Assembly: GCA_002633005.1 (NCBI GenBank) | Contig: NMRA01000015.1 | Coordinates: forward strand, 1,717,766 to 1,781,765 | Source of the DNA: Phoronis australis | Lineage: Eukaryota > Phoronida > Phoronidae | DNA length: 64,000 nucleotides | Direction of reading: 5' to 3' | In this document: piece by piece, positions 1 to 10,381 of the stretch | Layout of the letters: each line of letters opens with the position of its first letter | How positions within the stretch are numbered: the stretch's first letter is position 1 | The notes under the pieces: generated by a model | Databases searched by the model: none | The model's input: the letters and a program-made list of their open reading frames with translations, nothing else | What the model was told of the DNA's origin: nothing | Made by a program: the position numbers and the translations under genes

Positions 1-230
1 ATCATACAGTAATCCCAAACTCCATGTGTAGCTAGTTGGTCGGCTAATACTGTATAATGGGCTAAATAATTAGACAAAGCCCAACATGAACTGTTAACTG
101 TACCTAGGCACAAAATCAGGGAAAAGCTATTGGTAGACTTTGCTCGTGGTAAGCTGACCAGCCATTAAACAGAGACACCGCCTCAGCTTAGCAATGGGGA
201 TGGTGGCACACCCATCATAGTGGTGTTAAA

Positions 231-425
231 ATGGCCAGTTGCCGATTTGGGCAACTCAGAGAAGGACTGCTAAAAAAATTGATTACAGGATTATTCGTTT
301 GGAAGAAATTAAAGACGTCGGTGGCCTCCTAAGTCGTCCCTCTATGCTCAAAAGGTACTTATAGCAATGTCACTTTGATGGATTAATCAGTGTGACTGTG
401 AGGCATTATTTGCTGAATAGATTCT
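231..425. repeat. Dispersed repeat family R1, copy 1
   Basis: This stretch matches 15347-15535 in the same orientation with many substitutions and small indels. Shared blocks include ATGGCCAGTTG followed by GATTTGGGC, then GGAAG(A)AATTAAA, CAAAAGGTACTTATA and a GTGAGGCAT block near the end. There is no open frame and no terminal repeat that I can see, so the class is unknown. The first 230 bases hold nothing I can name. Confidence 0.5.
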
Positions 426-475
426 GTTGTATGAACGCCCTCTGTGATTCAGTATCCTATAATTACCACTGTGGT

Positions 476-852
476 GCATGAACTTGAAATCCTGCTTAAT
501 CTCAAGATCGCGTATGCGTGAACTTGGAACTGAATATTCATGGGCAATTAGGTGAAATTTTTTATTCAGTTTAAAGAATTTTTGTAATTACTGGCTACGT
601 GATCAACCATTTTCTCCTCGAGCGTAGCTTGTGTCAAAGAATCAGACGAATATGTGAGTAGTTAAATCTGCAATTATTGTTTGGTGAAGATCGCCAATGG
701 TTGAAAAAGGATTGGTTAAAATTTACGTTATTTTATTTAGTGCAGTGAAAATTTTTATCAATGTGAATGTGATTATTTGAGTGAACTAGTCAAGTATCCT
801 AGTTTATGCTAAGTTCACGCATGCGCGATCTTGCTTAACAAGATTCCAAGAT
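476..852 (+). mobile_element. MITE-like element M1, copy 1
   Basis: This is a non-coding element of about 380 bp with imperfect terminal inverted repeats. The left end reads AACTTGAAATCCTGCTTAAT and the right end is its approximate inverse (TTGCTTAACAAGATTCCAAG). Two further copies lie at 3633-4056 (same orientation) and 5061-5484 (opposite). Internal blocks such as TTATTGTTTGGTGAA and AATTTTTGTAATTA are shared by the copies. There is no transposase frame, so it is most likely a non-autonomous DNA transposon. The superfamily is not evident. Confidence 0.65.
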
Positions 853-1017
853 AACTGACAGCACCACCGTCTCTACATGTAAAGTGTGTTATGGTTCTAA
901 ATTGTTTTTTATGTCAAACTACTTTACCATATTGATAATAAACATTTGGAGTGATTCCTAACTAACACCCCAACCGTAACACATTGATTTGCATTTACAT
1001 AAAAAATTTTAGTGTTT

Positions 1018-2176
1018 ATTTATTATTATTATTTATTATTGTGATATTTAAAATGAGGGTGGCCTCTTCAGTGATAGCACTGCTTTCCAAGAGGGCCCTC
1101 AACAAGAAAAACAATAATATAATACAATGAAGTAATAAAACAACAATGAAATATACGTAACAAAGATACAATTAAAACAGGTTGAGAATTAAGACAATAA
1201 CTAAATGACAGATAACGGTAAAAATTTAACTAAGACAGATGAAATAAATTAAGAGATGACTCTAGACAGTGAGAGTATTTACGACAATGAAAAAATGACA
1301 TGATTAAGACAGGCAGGGTATAAAAGGTTTACAAACACTTTTTAATATTTACTTTAAAGGTAGTAATTGAATTGGACCGTTTAATTTCTGGGCTAAAAGA
1401 ATTTCATATTATAGCAGCTGCATAGATAAAAGTTCTCTTGCCCGTCTCGGTTTTAATTTTTTTAGAAGAAACATTGCCAGCAACAGAAGAATGTGTAGAA
1501 TATACAGCCTGACTGCAATTGAATTTACTGCTGAGATATGCTGGAGCCAAGCCATTGATACATCTGTACATACAACAGGCAGAGAGATATTTATTTCTTT
1601 GTCTTACTTTCATAAATCCCAGCTTGGAATACAAGTCGTCAACCCTAGTGTCCCTAACTCTAGTACCTAGGATAGCCCTGGTGGCTCTATTTTGGATTAC
1701 TTGGACTTTGCTGACAAATGTGTCACTAGTGTGCCCCCAAACCGGTAAACAATAATCAATATGAGGCTGAATAATAGAATGGTAAAGGGTCTTAAGAGTA
1801 CTGACATTAAGAAATTTGCCTTGACGTTTAAGTACACCAATTTTCTTTGATAATTTCTTTGTGATATGATCAATGTGCATATTAAATTTAAGATTGGGAT
1901 CTAAAGTAAGGCCCAAGTACTTAAACTTGTCAACATTCTCGATGGGAGAACCGTTGATAGAAAGGGATAGTTTTTGTTGTTTTAATTTCTGGTGGGTTCC
2001 AAACAGCATCGACTTGGTTTTACTAACGTTAAGAGTGAGTTTAGTTTGAATAAGCCAGTCAAGGATAAGGGCTAGCTCATCGTTGAGAGAAGTTTCGAGT
2101 TCTTTCACTGATCCAGCTGTGGACATAATTGCAGTGTCATCAGCGTATAAAACTGAGACACTGTTAACACCATCTT
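1018..2176 (-). mobile_element. 5'-truncated CR1/L2-like non-LTR retrotransposon (RT C-terminal half)
   Basis: On the minus strand an open frame runs from a stop near 2174 to 1404. It begins with a reverse-transcriptase active site YADD (at about 2150-2139) and continues through the thumb region. That region includes KFKYLGLTLD, a SIIQPHIDYCLPVWG block and CRINGLAPAYL-type residues (here CINGLAPAYL), all typical of the C-terminal end of Jockey/CR1/L2-type RTs. There is no endonuclease domain and no 5' half, so this is a 5'-truncated dead copy. Downstream on the minus strand, a non-coding tail with a small GGCCTC/GAGGGCC hairpin (1070-1098) ends in a short ATT/AAT-rich microsatellite (1019-1040), as many LINE 3' ends do. 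The clade assignment is from motif memory and is uncertain. Confidence 0.8.
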
Positions 2177-3632
2177 AAACCATTTTTCACTAAAGAGTGT
2201 GCAAAATTCCCTTTCGCCTTGATCCCTACCAGATTCACCAATGTCAATCAGCTACTGTACAACTTAGTAAAGACTTTATACCAAGAACACCACTTGATGA
2301 CTATATGAATTACGTTTACTTGTTCCGTTTAAGTTATTCGAATATTTAGTAAATAATCTGAAAAGTGACTCGGAACTAAAATCACAGCCTCGTCCCCAAG
2401 CCTCAAGATGGCACTGATCCGTTTAGCCCTTTGAGGCTTGGTTATGGGAACTATCTTCTGTGTATTGATTGGCCGTTAGCCTTGAATTCATTAAAACAAA
2501 GGCAGACTGTAATTATTTTCAAAGGTGTTGTTGTTGATCATGAAGTAGAAGGTATTGTTTGGTTATTGTTTGAAATAATGGTTGTTGGCGCACTTATTTT
2601 CAAGTATTCTTTATTAATAGAATCATAGAAATTTTAATTAACTGATTAAAATCAATTTTTGAATAAAAAATACATTATTTTTGCAATGATTTGGACCTAT
2701 AAATTGCTTCAGTATAGCGTCTAGGCAACACGTAGCCCCTCGGTTGGCCGGTTAGGGGCTACAATACTTCCCATCGCTTTCTGTACGAATTTCATCCTGT
2801 GTATTTAAACGGGCGGTAGGCCAAATCTGGTCACTGATTGAGAGTTTTCACTTCATCAAAAATAGATTCTACACTTAATACTATGACTTAAAAAGCGCTT
2901 AATAAATTCATCAGTGTTCCTTTCTATTTCTACATATATCTTCGATGAAGTATAAATACGACAATTAAGATAACTTTGGCAAAGAATTCCAACTCCACTT
3001 TTTGGTCATCATTAACTTTTTCACCACACGAGTGACAACCACAAAGTATTTCAACTGAGTTATGTGAGTTAGGCAAAGCGTAGCGCGAGAGTGAGCAAAG
3101 CACGTGAAGCTGGCCAGTGCGACACTTGCAAAATAGCACGGGAAGGTATCAGGTGATATTTGTAAGATTTGTGACCCTTGGACCTTTTATTTGTCAACAT
3201 GCGCGTGATTTCACGTAATTTCCTCAAAATGGCACCCGGTAAGAGAAACTCGAGCAAACTGCGACAGGTTTTCATCGATTTGTTCAAATTAATTTTTGTT
3301 GACTGAATCGTCTCCAGACTTATGGTATGCGTTAACAACTCCATGTGCATGTAAGCATGTTTCATTTGATTTTATTTTACTGTATTTTGAAATTCGTAAT
3401 TTTTTGTGGGGATGTATCATTGCCCCTGTATGCCTGCGGCATCCAGAGTGATTTAATTGCCTATATACTATTAGTTTTCATTTTTATACTGCAGAACAAC
3501 TCCTGAACATTTCAAAGTTGGTATAACTCGTAAAAAAAGTGTCAGAATTCTGACACATTTCATTTGCCATAACCAAGCGTCAATAGGCTAAGTCGATCAG
3601 TGCCATAATGCTTGGGGTCGAGGCTGCTGCTG
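2177..3632. other. Intergenic stretch, no gene seen
   Basis: I see no conserved coding sequence. The only structure is a perfect short hairpin at 2731-2762 (GTAGCCCCT ... AGGGGCTAC around a GC-rich loop). The short frames here have no recognisable protein similarity. Confidence 0.5.
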
Positions 3633-4056
3633 TGCGTAAACTTGGAATCCTGCTTAATCTCAAGACTAAGCGGAAGTGAGTGTTGCATGAACTTTTTTTG
3701 GAATTGAATATTCTTTAAGGCAAAAAGGTGAAATTTTTGTTCGGTGAAAAGAATTTTTGTAATTATTAACCTCGCCATCAACCATTTTTTCCTTTACCAT
3801 AACTTGTGTAGCTGAACCGCAGGAATATGTGAATGGCTAAATCGATTATTGTTTGGTGAAACTGATTGCCCATATAGTTGAAAAGGTTGGTTAAAATTGA
3901 CATTATTTTATTCAAATGTAACTTGATTAGCGCAGTGCAGTGCAAATTTTGAATGTGATTATTTGCGTGAACTTGTCAAGTTGCCTCACGTATTCCAAGT
4001 TCATGCAACAATCACTTCCGCTTAATCTTGAGATATAAGATTCCAAGTTCATGTAC
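3633..4056 (+). mobile_element. MITE-like element M1, copy 2
   Basis: This is the second and probably longest copy of the element at 476-852. The left end has AACTTGGAATCCTGCTTAAT and the right end is the inverse (AGATATAAGATTCCAAGTTC). Each end also carries an inner AAGCGGAAGTGAGTGTTGCA block and its inverse around 4008-4025, so the terminal inverted repeat is roughly 50 bp and imperfect. There is no coding capacity. Confidence 0.7.
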
Positions 4057-4624
4057 ATCACTGCTAAAATCATGGCTTGGAAACAGGGCAATGCCAATCA
4101 CTTACTTCTGGTTTTCCATACTTGTGGAACTTTCACTTTGACACGGATGAGTTCAACTAACCAATGTGTCCACTACTTTACTCTTTCATGATTAAAGATT
4201 TACCACATCGTACCGATAGTTCACGATACACAACAGAGCAGTAATCAGTGGCAGTGTCGAGAGCAGTGAACCCACAACTTCGCTATCCGCACTGACACAA
4301 CTCTCGTGTTTATTTCCGGGTGAGACACGCATGCACAGAAGGCAACAACAGGAAAAGGGTAAAGGTCATTTTTTGACGTTGACCGACGGCACGACAACAC
4401 GGTAAGTATGGATGGATTTTATGCGTCCACATACATTTGTGTGGATGTATATTGCCGTTTGTCTCTGTCTAGCGTTTCCGACGTCTTCATGGCATCCCTG
4501 AAGCCTATCGCTTTGCCTTAGTGGTGTTGTATTTTACTGCAGGTTCACTAGCTAGGCCTCCCTGAGTTGCCTGAGTACCCACCAGTTAAAACACAGCTAT
4601 TCAAGCTTCAGTAAAACTCAATCC
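4057..4624. other. Intergenic stretch, no gene seen
   Basis: I see no open frame with recognisable similarity and no clear repeat. It simply separates the M1 copy from a foldback element. Confidence 0.4.
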
Positions 4625-4875
4625 AGCCTCCTGTGCAGTAACGCTAGGACCTCGCTAAAAAGCAAGACTTCGCGAGATTATGTGAGATATTGCCGTGTAT
4701 TTTAAATGAGAACACGACTGACTTTGACTAGGTATTAGCTACTAAGGTCCTAGCGTAGGTCCTAGCCAAAACCTAGTCAAAGTCACGTGCTCTCATTTAA
4801 AATTCACGGCAATATCTCCCGTAATCTCGCGAAGTCTTGCTTTTTAGCGAGGTCCTAGCATTATTGCCCGGAGGC
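4625..4875. mobile_element. Foldback (long inverted repeat) element F1, copy 1
   Basis: The two halves are imperfect inverse copies with arms of about 115 bp. The left arm starts near GCAGTAACGCTAGGACC and contains AAGCAAGACTTCGCGAGATTA and GATATTGCCGTGTATTTTAAA. The right arm carries the inverse of each block and ends GGTCCTAGCATTATTGCC. A shorter relative is at 44166-44306. It has no coding frame and is probably a non-autonomous DNA transposon able to form a hairpin. Confidence 0.75.
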
Positions 4876-5060
4876 AGGTGCCCATCCCTGACATCCTGAT
4901 TGCTTGCTGAAAGACTGCCAACAGGGTTCCCGTCAGCATCCGGGGAACCACAAAACTGACAAATGACAAGACACCACAGAAAGATAAAGGACGAATGATG
5001 TTGACGATTACAACAGTGGTAATTTACTTTTTCCCTCTGGTTTGTTCCATAGACATGCTG

Positions 5061-5484
5061 TGCGTGAATTTGGAATCCTGCTTGATCTCAAGATCGCGTA
5101 TGCGTGAACTTTGAATACGCGAGGAAACTTGACATTAGTTCACTCAAATCAGTAATCACGGATGTTCATAAAAAATTGCATTGCACTAAATCAAATTACA
5201 TTTGAATAAAATGATGTCAATTTAAGCAACCTTTTCAACTACTCAACTACCGATGATCTATTTCACCAAACAGTAATTGATATATTTAGCCATTTAAATA
5301 TTCCTCGGTTCTGCGATACACGTTACGGTAAAGGAGAAAATGGGTGATCAGGAGGCCAATAATTACCAAAATTCGTTTCTCTGAACAAAAAATTTCACCA
5401 GATTGCCTTAAAGAATATTCAATTCCAAGTTCATGCATTATAATGCGATCTTAAGAAGTTAAGCAGGATTCCAAGTTCATGAAC
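5061..5484 (-). mobile_element. MITE-like element M1, copy 3 (inverted)
   Basis: This is the third copy of the M1 element, in the opposite orientation to those at 476 and 3633. Ends read TTGGAATCCTGCTTGATCTC on the left and GTTAAGCAGGATTCCAAGTT on the right. Internal blocks (for example TTCACCAAACAGTAATTGAT) are the reverse complement of blocks in the other copies. Three copies within 5 kb suggest either local insertion preference or local duplication. Confidence 0.7.
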
Positions 5485-5607
5485 AGCAGTTCTTCAAAGT
5501 TTCTTAACCAATTTTCATGAAATTTGGTAAACAGTCGCTCGATTTATACTTATGGAGAAAGCAAAGCATCCCCATTTTCGGATGGATGTATTCTGTGGGG
5601 TTGTTGC

Positions 5608-5969
5608 AGCTCAAACTGATGCCTGCGCCAAACTGATTTTGCTCACTTTAAGTTGGCACATGTTCGGTGAGCCAAACTACATCCCCGCGCCAAATTAAGC
5701 AGAATCTACCATAAGTTCTCAAATTACTACCAGTGGCTTATGAGGTTTTTGTCGGTTATTAGAACTGAAATTGCCGACAATGAGTTCTCACATATGCAGG
5801 TCATAAAGATTAATCACATAGGGGAACCGTCCTGAGAAACTATAATGCACCACTTCGCACTCATTGTCGTCAATTTCATTTCTGATAACAGGCAAAAACT
5901 CATAAACCACTGGCAATAATTTGGGAGCTTATGGTAGCTTCAGTTTGGCGCAGGCATCAGTTTGGGCTA
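5608..5969. mobile_element. Foldback element F2
   Basis: This is a large imperfect palindrome centred near 5800. The left side has ACTGATGCCTGCGCCAAACT and, further in, CTACCATAAG, CCAGTGGCTTATGAG and GCCGACAATGAG. The right side has the inverse of each block in reverse order (CTCATTGTCGTC, CTCATAAACCACTGG, CTTATGGTAG and AGTTTGGCGCAGGCATCAGT). No protein is encoded. It is probably a hairpin-forming non-autonomous element. Confidence 0.6.
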
Positions 5970-6039
5970 CTAAAGGTTCACATGGTGGCTATTTTTGTTA
6001 TCTTAATACTGTTTTTTGGCATCCTCCTTGCTTTCTGCT

Positions 6040-6855
6040 AAACCGATCGAAGAAGAGGACAGCGGATGTTAATTTTCGTACGGGTGACAACTGTAGCATG
6101 TCGTGGTATCTATTTTGCTGTTTTGCCTACCGTTCGATGTGCCATGTTTCTTAATGAAATGTGTTGTGTGCAACTGTTCTAATTCAGGAGAGCACAGCTA
6201 TCCTTGATTTTCACCCCCTAGTGCTAGTAGCAATTTTTCCCCTGCCTCAATCGGTTGTTCCTTACAAAGACATCCATACAAATTTTATTTTATGTGTTTC
6301 TATTGAGGTGGAAATAGCTGGTTGATTTCTAGACGAGTCCGTCTGCTGTGACCTTTCCTCGTGGCAGTAAAGTGGTTTTCATTCCACATGCCTAAATTTC
6401 TTCCGTTTCCTTGAAATCCCCATTAAATTTAGCATATAATTATTATATGAAGGCAATTTCAGATAGTTTTGCGGACTTTTTTTGTATCCCTATTGTGGGA
6501 ATTTTTATTATTGTTTGTGTCTGGTTTTGGCATCTGCCACCCTGTCCTCAAACTACTTGAATAATTTTGAAAGATGGCAGATGTGTTCCTATTGAGGAGA
6601 GCATAGGTGACATTAATTTTCGGACTGTTCTGCTATAGTGTCCACTGGTGGCAGTTTTAGTTTCCTCAGCATTTGCCTCAATATCTAGGAATTTTTTCAT
6701 GAAATTTAAGAGGCTCGTATGCTCCTATTGAGAATGACTGGTGCCAATTTTGGTATGGTTCTGACTATAACTGTGATGCGCCCTCTAGTGACAAAGTGTC
6801 ATGTGTCTGCATTTTACAGTCAAATCTCATCAATTTTTCCTTTAAAGATAGTGCG
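6040..6855. repeat. Degenerate tandem repeat, unit roughly 125-145 bp
   Basis: Successive blocks resemble one another weakly. Recurring landmarks are a TTC/CTCCTATTGAGGAGAGC-like start (clearest at 6586 and 6719; weaker near 6040, 6178 and 6297), a following GATTTTCG/AATTTTCGGAC block, and a CCACTGGTGGCAG / CCCTCTAGTGACA block. Spacing between clear starts is about 120-145 bp or a multiple. Divergence is high, so the unit length is approximate. Similar-looking motifs recur at 14360-14900 and 29350-29840. Confidence 0.45.
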
Positions 6856-8255
6856 TCGCACCAACTTATACTTCACTATGTTCAAGTTTTGTACCACAGC
6901 TACCAGCAATACTCTGGGCATTCACAACAATGTTGCAAGCGGAGGTTTAATAGGGCAGAGAATGGGTTCACTCGGTGTCCTGTAGTTGGCTGGGAACATG
7001 CCAGACAGTACTGGCTCTGTTCAGATGGTAGTACTGGATATGCGTATTTTGGACATACTGTATTTATCCGGGTTACTGCCCAAAACACTTAAATTGGGGA
7101 ACTGAAAAATCAAGGTGGGAGTTAAACCAAGCATGGGTACTTAAAAAGAAAATTTTTGAGAAATCGAGAGTGAATGTATACCTGAGTGGATGATTGTTGA
7201 AGTTATGATAATGTCGTACTTCATGTGCAAGAGTCTAATAATACAGCACCGGATTGTTGACGATGTTAAGGTGCTTACAGTGTCTGGACTGGAATGATCT
7301 CGCACAGTAATTTAGAAACGTATTATACGTATATGGCTTTTTATGCAGTGTATCTCTAATATTTTTCGATGCAAACATTACATACAAAATGATCCAACCA
7401 AACCCTGTTCATGCAAATGCTATCCACACTTTTTGCATGTGAATACGATAATATTCGAATGTGCAGGATAGTACAAGTAAGTATTTTCTCCCCTGAATGT
7501 GGCAGTTAAAAGAGTTTCCACTGAAACTTATAAATCGGTAAATAAAACTGTTACTGCAGACTGCAATGTTACGTTATGTTACGTTATGTTATTCCGATTG
7601 GGCGTACGAATACACTTTTTTCCCGCCATGTAAGAGGACTTTCTACACTGTAGTTCTTGCGCCAGATGTCGCTCTCTCTGACTATTTATTCTGGTACCGC
7701 TCTATTTGAACGCCATTCCACAAACGTTTTATGGTGGATGAACGTCAATGTACATAATTAGTTTCTTCGGAATTTTGGTTGGACTTGGGGCGATATTGGC
7801 GTAAGTACTCATGTTTCTTACAATACAGTTTATTTGCATTCATTAGTATGTGAGTACTCATGTTCTCTCAGGTGTACTTAATGTTTTGAACGCTTGTCAT
7901 TAATGTATACCCTTTGCCAGTTATCATTTTACTTGGGCGTTGTCCTCCTAAATGTTACTGTATATACATGGTAGAGCCCTATGCAACATGTAAGCTTGAA
8001 CATGGTTTTTTTTGGTTCTTTCAGTTTACCTACTACTACTACTACGAATACTGCTACTACTATTATCACGCCTCCTACTACCGCAACATATGTAAATAAA
8101 GAGTAAAGCCCCCCGAACCTGTTTGTTTTGCTCCAACATTTGTAAAGCCAATGGCCTGCTGTTCCACTGAATGGACTGCGACATGAATGGACTCAATGCG
8201 TATGAGTGCTACAGTGAGTCATTTCTATAGTGTCTTGTGAAGTTCCAGTAAACTG
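6856..8255. other. Intergenic stretch up to the assembly gap, no gene seen
   Basis: There is no recognisable coding sequence. Small features are a three-fold TTACG/TTATG microrepeat near 7570-7590 and a TAC/CTA trinucleotide run at 8027-8075 that gives a spurious Tyr-rich frame. Confidence 0.5.
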
Positions 8256-8591
8256 NNNNNNNNNNNNNNNNNNNNNNNNNNNNNNNNNNNNNNNNNNNNN
8301 NNNNNNNNNNNNNNNNNNNNNNNNNNNNNNNNNNNNNNNNNNNNNNNNNNNNNNNNNNNNNNNNNNNNNNNNNNNNNNNNNNNNNNNNNNNNNNNNNNNN
8401 NNNNNNNNNNNNNNNNNNNNNNNNNNNNNNNNNNNNNNNNNNNNNNNNNNNNNNNNNNNNNNNNNNNNNNNNNNNNNNNNNNNNNNNNNNNNNNNNNNNN
8501 NNNNNNNNNNNNNNNNNNNNNNNNNNNNNNNNNNNNNNNNNNNNNNNNNNNNNNNNNNNNNNNNNNNNNNNNNNNNNNNNNNNNNNNNNNN
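8256..8591. other. Assembly gap (336 N)
   Basis: This is an unbroken run of N. It removes the upstream part of the Penelope-like reverse transcriptase that is already in frame at the first base after the gap. Confidence 0.99.
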
Positions 8592-9453
8592 GAAGGCATA
8601 GAAGCCTGTACCAAGTTTCTTAGTCAACGTAATAATCCTAATGTACCTACATCTTTTATTCGCTCTCTTCTTGAACATGTACTTACCATGAATCATTTTA
8701 CCTTTAATAATAATCACTATCTCCAAATATTAGGCACAGCCATGGGAACTAGGGTTGCTCCTACCTTTGCTAACCTCTTTATGGGAAATCTTGAAAACAG
8801 CTTCATCAAATCCTGCTCTGAAAAACCCCTTCTCTGGCTAAGATACATTGATGACATTTTTATGATATGGACCCATGGTCCACAAAAATTAGATGTATTT
8901 TTAGAAAATATTAACAAATTTCACCCTACTATAAAGTTCACTCATGACATTTCTCAAAATAAAGTCTCATTTTTAGATGTAACTGTCACTCTTAATAATG
9001 ATAAACTAGAAACTGACTTATTCTGTAAAGAAACTGACAAACACCAGTATCTGTCATATCACTCGTGTCATCCCTTTCATTGCAAGAAAAGCCTTCCATA
9101 TAGCCTTGCCCTAAGAATTCGACGCATTTGTTCAGAAGAAACTTCCTTTAATAACCGTTTAAAAGAACTCAAGTACTATCTAATTCAACGTCATTTCCCT
9201 TTACATCTTATACACAAACAGTTTGACAAAGTCCGCTCAATTACTCGAAATGAATCTTTAAGAACTAAAACTAAAGGCAATACTACTAATAGAATACCTT
9301 TCATAACTATGTTCAATCCATGTTTAAACGGAATTAGCCACGTCTTCAAAAAACATCTTTCTACGCTGCATATTTCCCCTCAAATGAAAAACCTATTTCC
9401 TCATCCCCCTATAATTTCTTGGAGACTTCGATATCTTCCAACACAATTGTAGT
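8592..9453 (+). pseudogene. Penelope-like element reverse transcriptase, partial and broken
   Basis: The reading frame is open from the first base after the gap (EGIEACTKFL at 8592) and runs to a stop at 9451-9453. Diagnostic RT blocks are LGTAMGTRVAPTFANLFMG, the active-site block RYIDDIFMIW (YIDD) and SFLDVTVTLNN, followed by a Lys/Arg-rich connection with YSLALRIRRIC. This is the usual layout of Penelope-like RTs. The expected bridge to the GIY-YIG nuclease (PPI..WR.. then ..IVVRA) is present, but the second part (TIVVRALRFG) is in another frame, so a frameshift near 9425-9440 breaks the protein. Downstream I see only scattered Cys-containing remnants with stops. The upstream part is lost in the gap. 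It copied element RNA in its day and is now probably dead. Confidence 0.85.
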
Positions 9454-10381
9454 TCGAGCTCTTAGATTTGGTTATGGATTGTGTTCTATGCAGAATTAGT
9501 CATAAAGATTGTTTCTGCGTTGTATAACATGCACACTGTACTGAAAAGCTGGTAAACAATGTATGACCTTACACTTGAGCCATATATTCAAATACATGTC
9601 CATGTCCTTATGTTTGAAGTCATTTGCATTCTGGGATAAATTAAAGAATGAATTTGAATACGAAATTCGCATCGGTTGGTCATATGTAATATTTTATTTT
9701 TACCTATTATATATTTTCATGGAATGGTGTAAGGCTGAGGGAGATTTGTAAAACCCTGAACCACGCGGTGGATCCACCACTGCTAATGTATTCTGAGAAA
9801 CCAAATTATAGCACTGCTGCTGCTAAAGGACAAGAAACCCGCGCCCGTCACAGATAACTGTTCTAATTATGACCACTGAACGCTATTGGAAACTGATCTG
9901 AACGTCTTCCTAATTCAAGTGATAAGTGGTTCCTGCACTCGGAGAAAATTGTCAGTTACCATTGTTTGAGACCATGCACGCTGTCACATTTGCCAACTAG
10001 TTTCAGAACTTCATCGCAAGCAAGAGAATTAACAATAGTCGGTTTCTCCTTGCTCAGGAGTCACTTCTAACCTACTGTATATCATGTAACAATTTGAGAC
10101 CAATTTCATAACATCATAATAGCAAAAGTGGTCCTAATCTTAAGAAAGTTTCAAGGATGGAAGATGATGTTATTGCCATTTTAAGTCTCAGATTCCTTTT
10201 CTATGCAATAAAACTTACCTGACATAACTGTTAACTTGTTTAAGAGGCATGTCTGTATACTTAATGCTATTCTGGGTTTTGTTTTAGACAAGACTAACCT
10301 CCGATAGTGAACTTTGAGTGTGTGATCAACTATGTAAACAGCAGCTTGAACTGATAAGACACTGACTGGGATGACTGGAAG
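9454..10381. other. Region upstream of D2HGDH copy A
   Basis: There is no recognisable gene. It carries the decayed 3' part of the Penelope-like element and then presumably the promoter and 5'UTR of the first D2HGDH copy. An upstream ATG at 10371 opens a four-codon frame whose TGA (10383-10385) overlaps the main start codon. Confidence 0.4.

Noticed and set aside
6719-7092. Two overlapping plus-strand frames of 88 and 98 aa
   Set aside because: They lie in or just after the degenerate repeat and resemble no protein I know. Overlap in two frames argues against coding.
7914-8099. Tyr-rich 61-aa frame
   Set aside because: It is produced by a TAC/CTA trinucleotide run, not by a gene.
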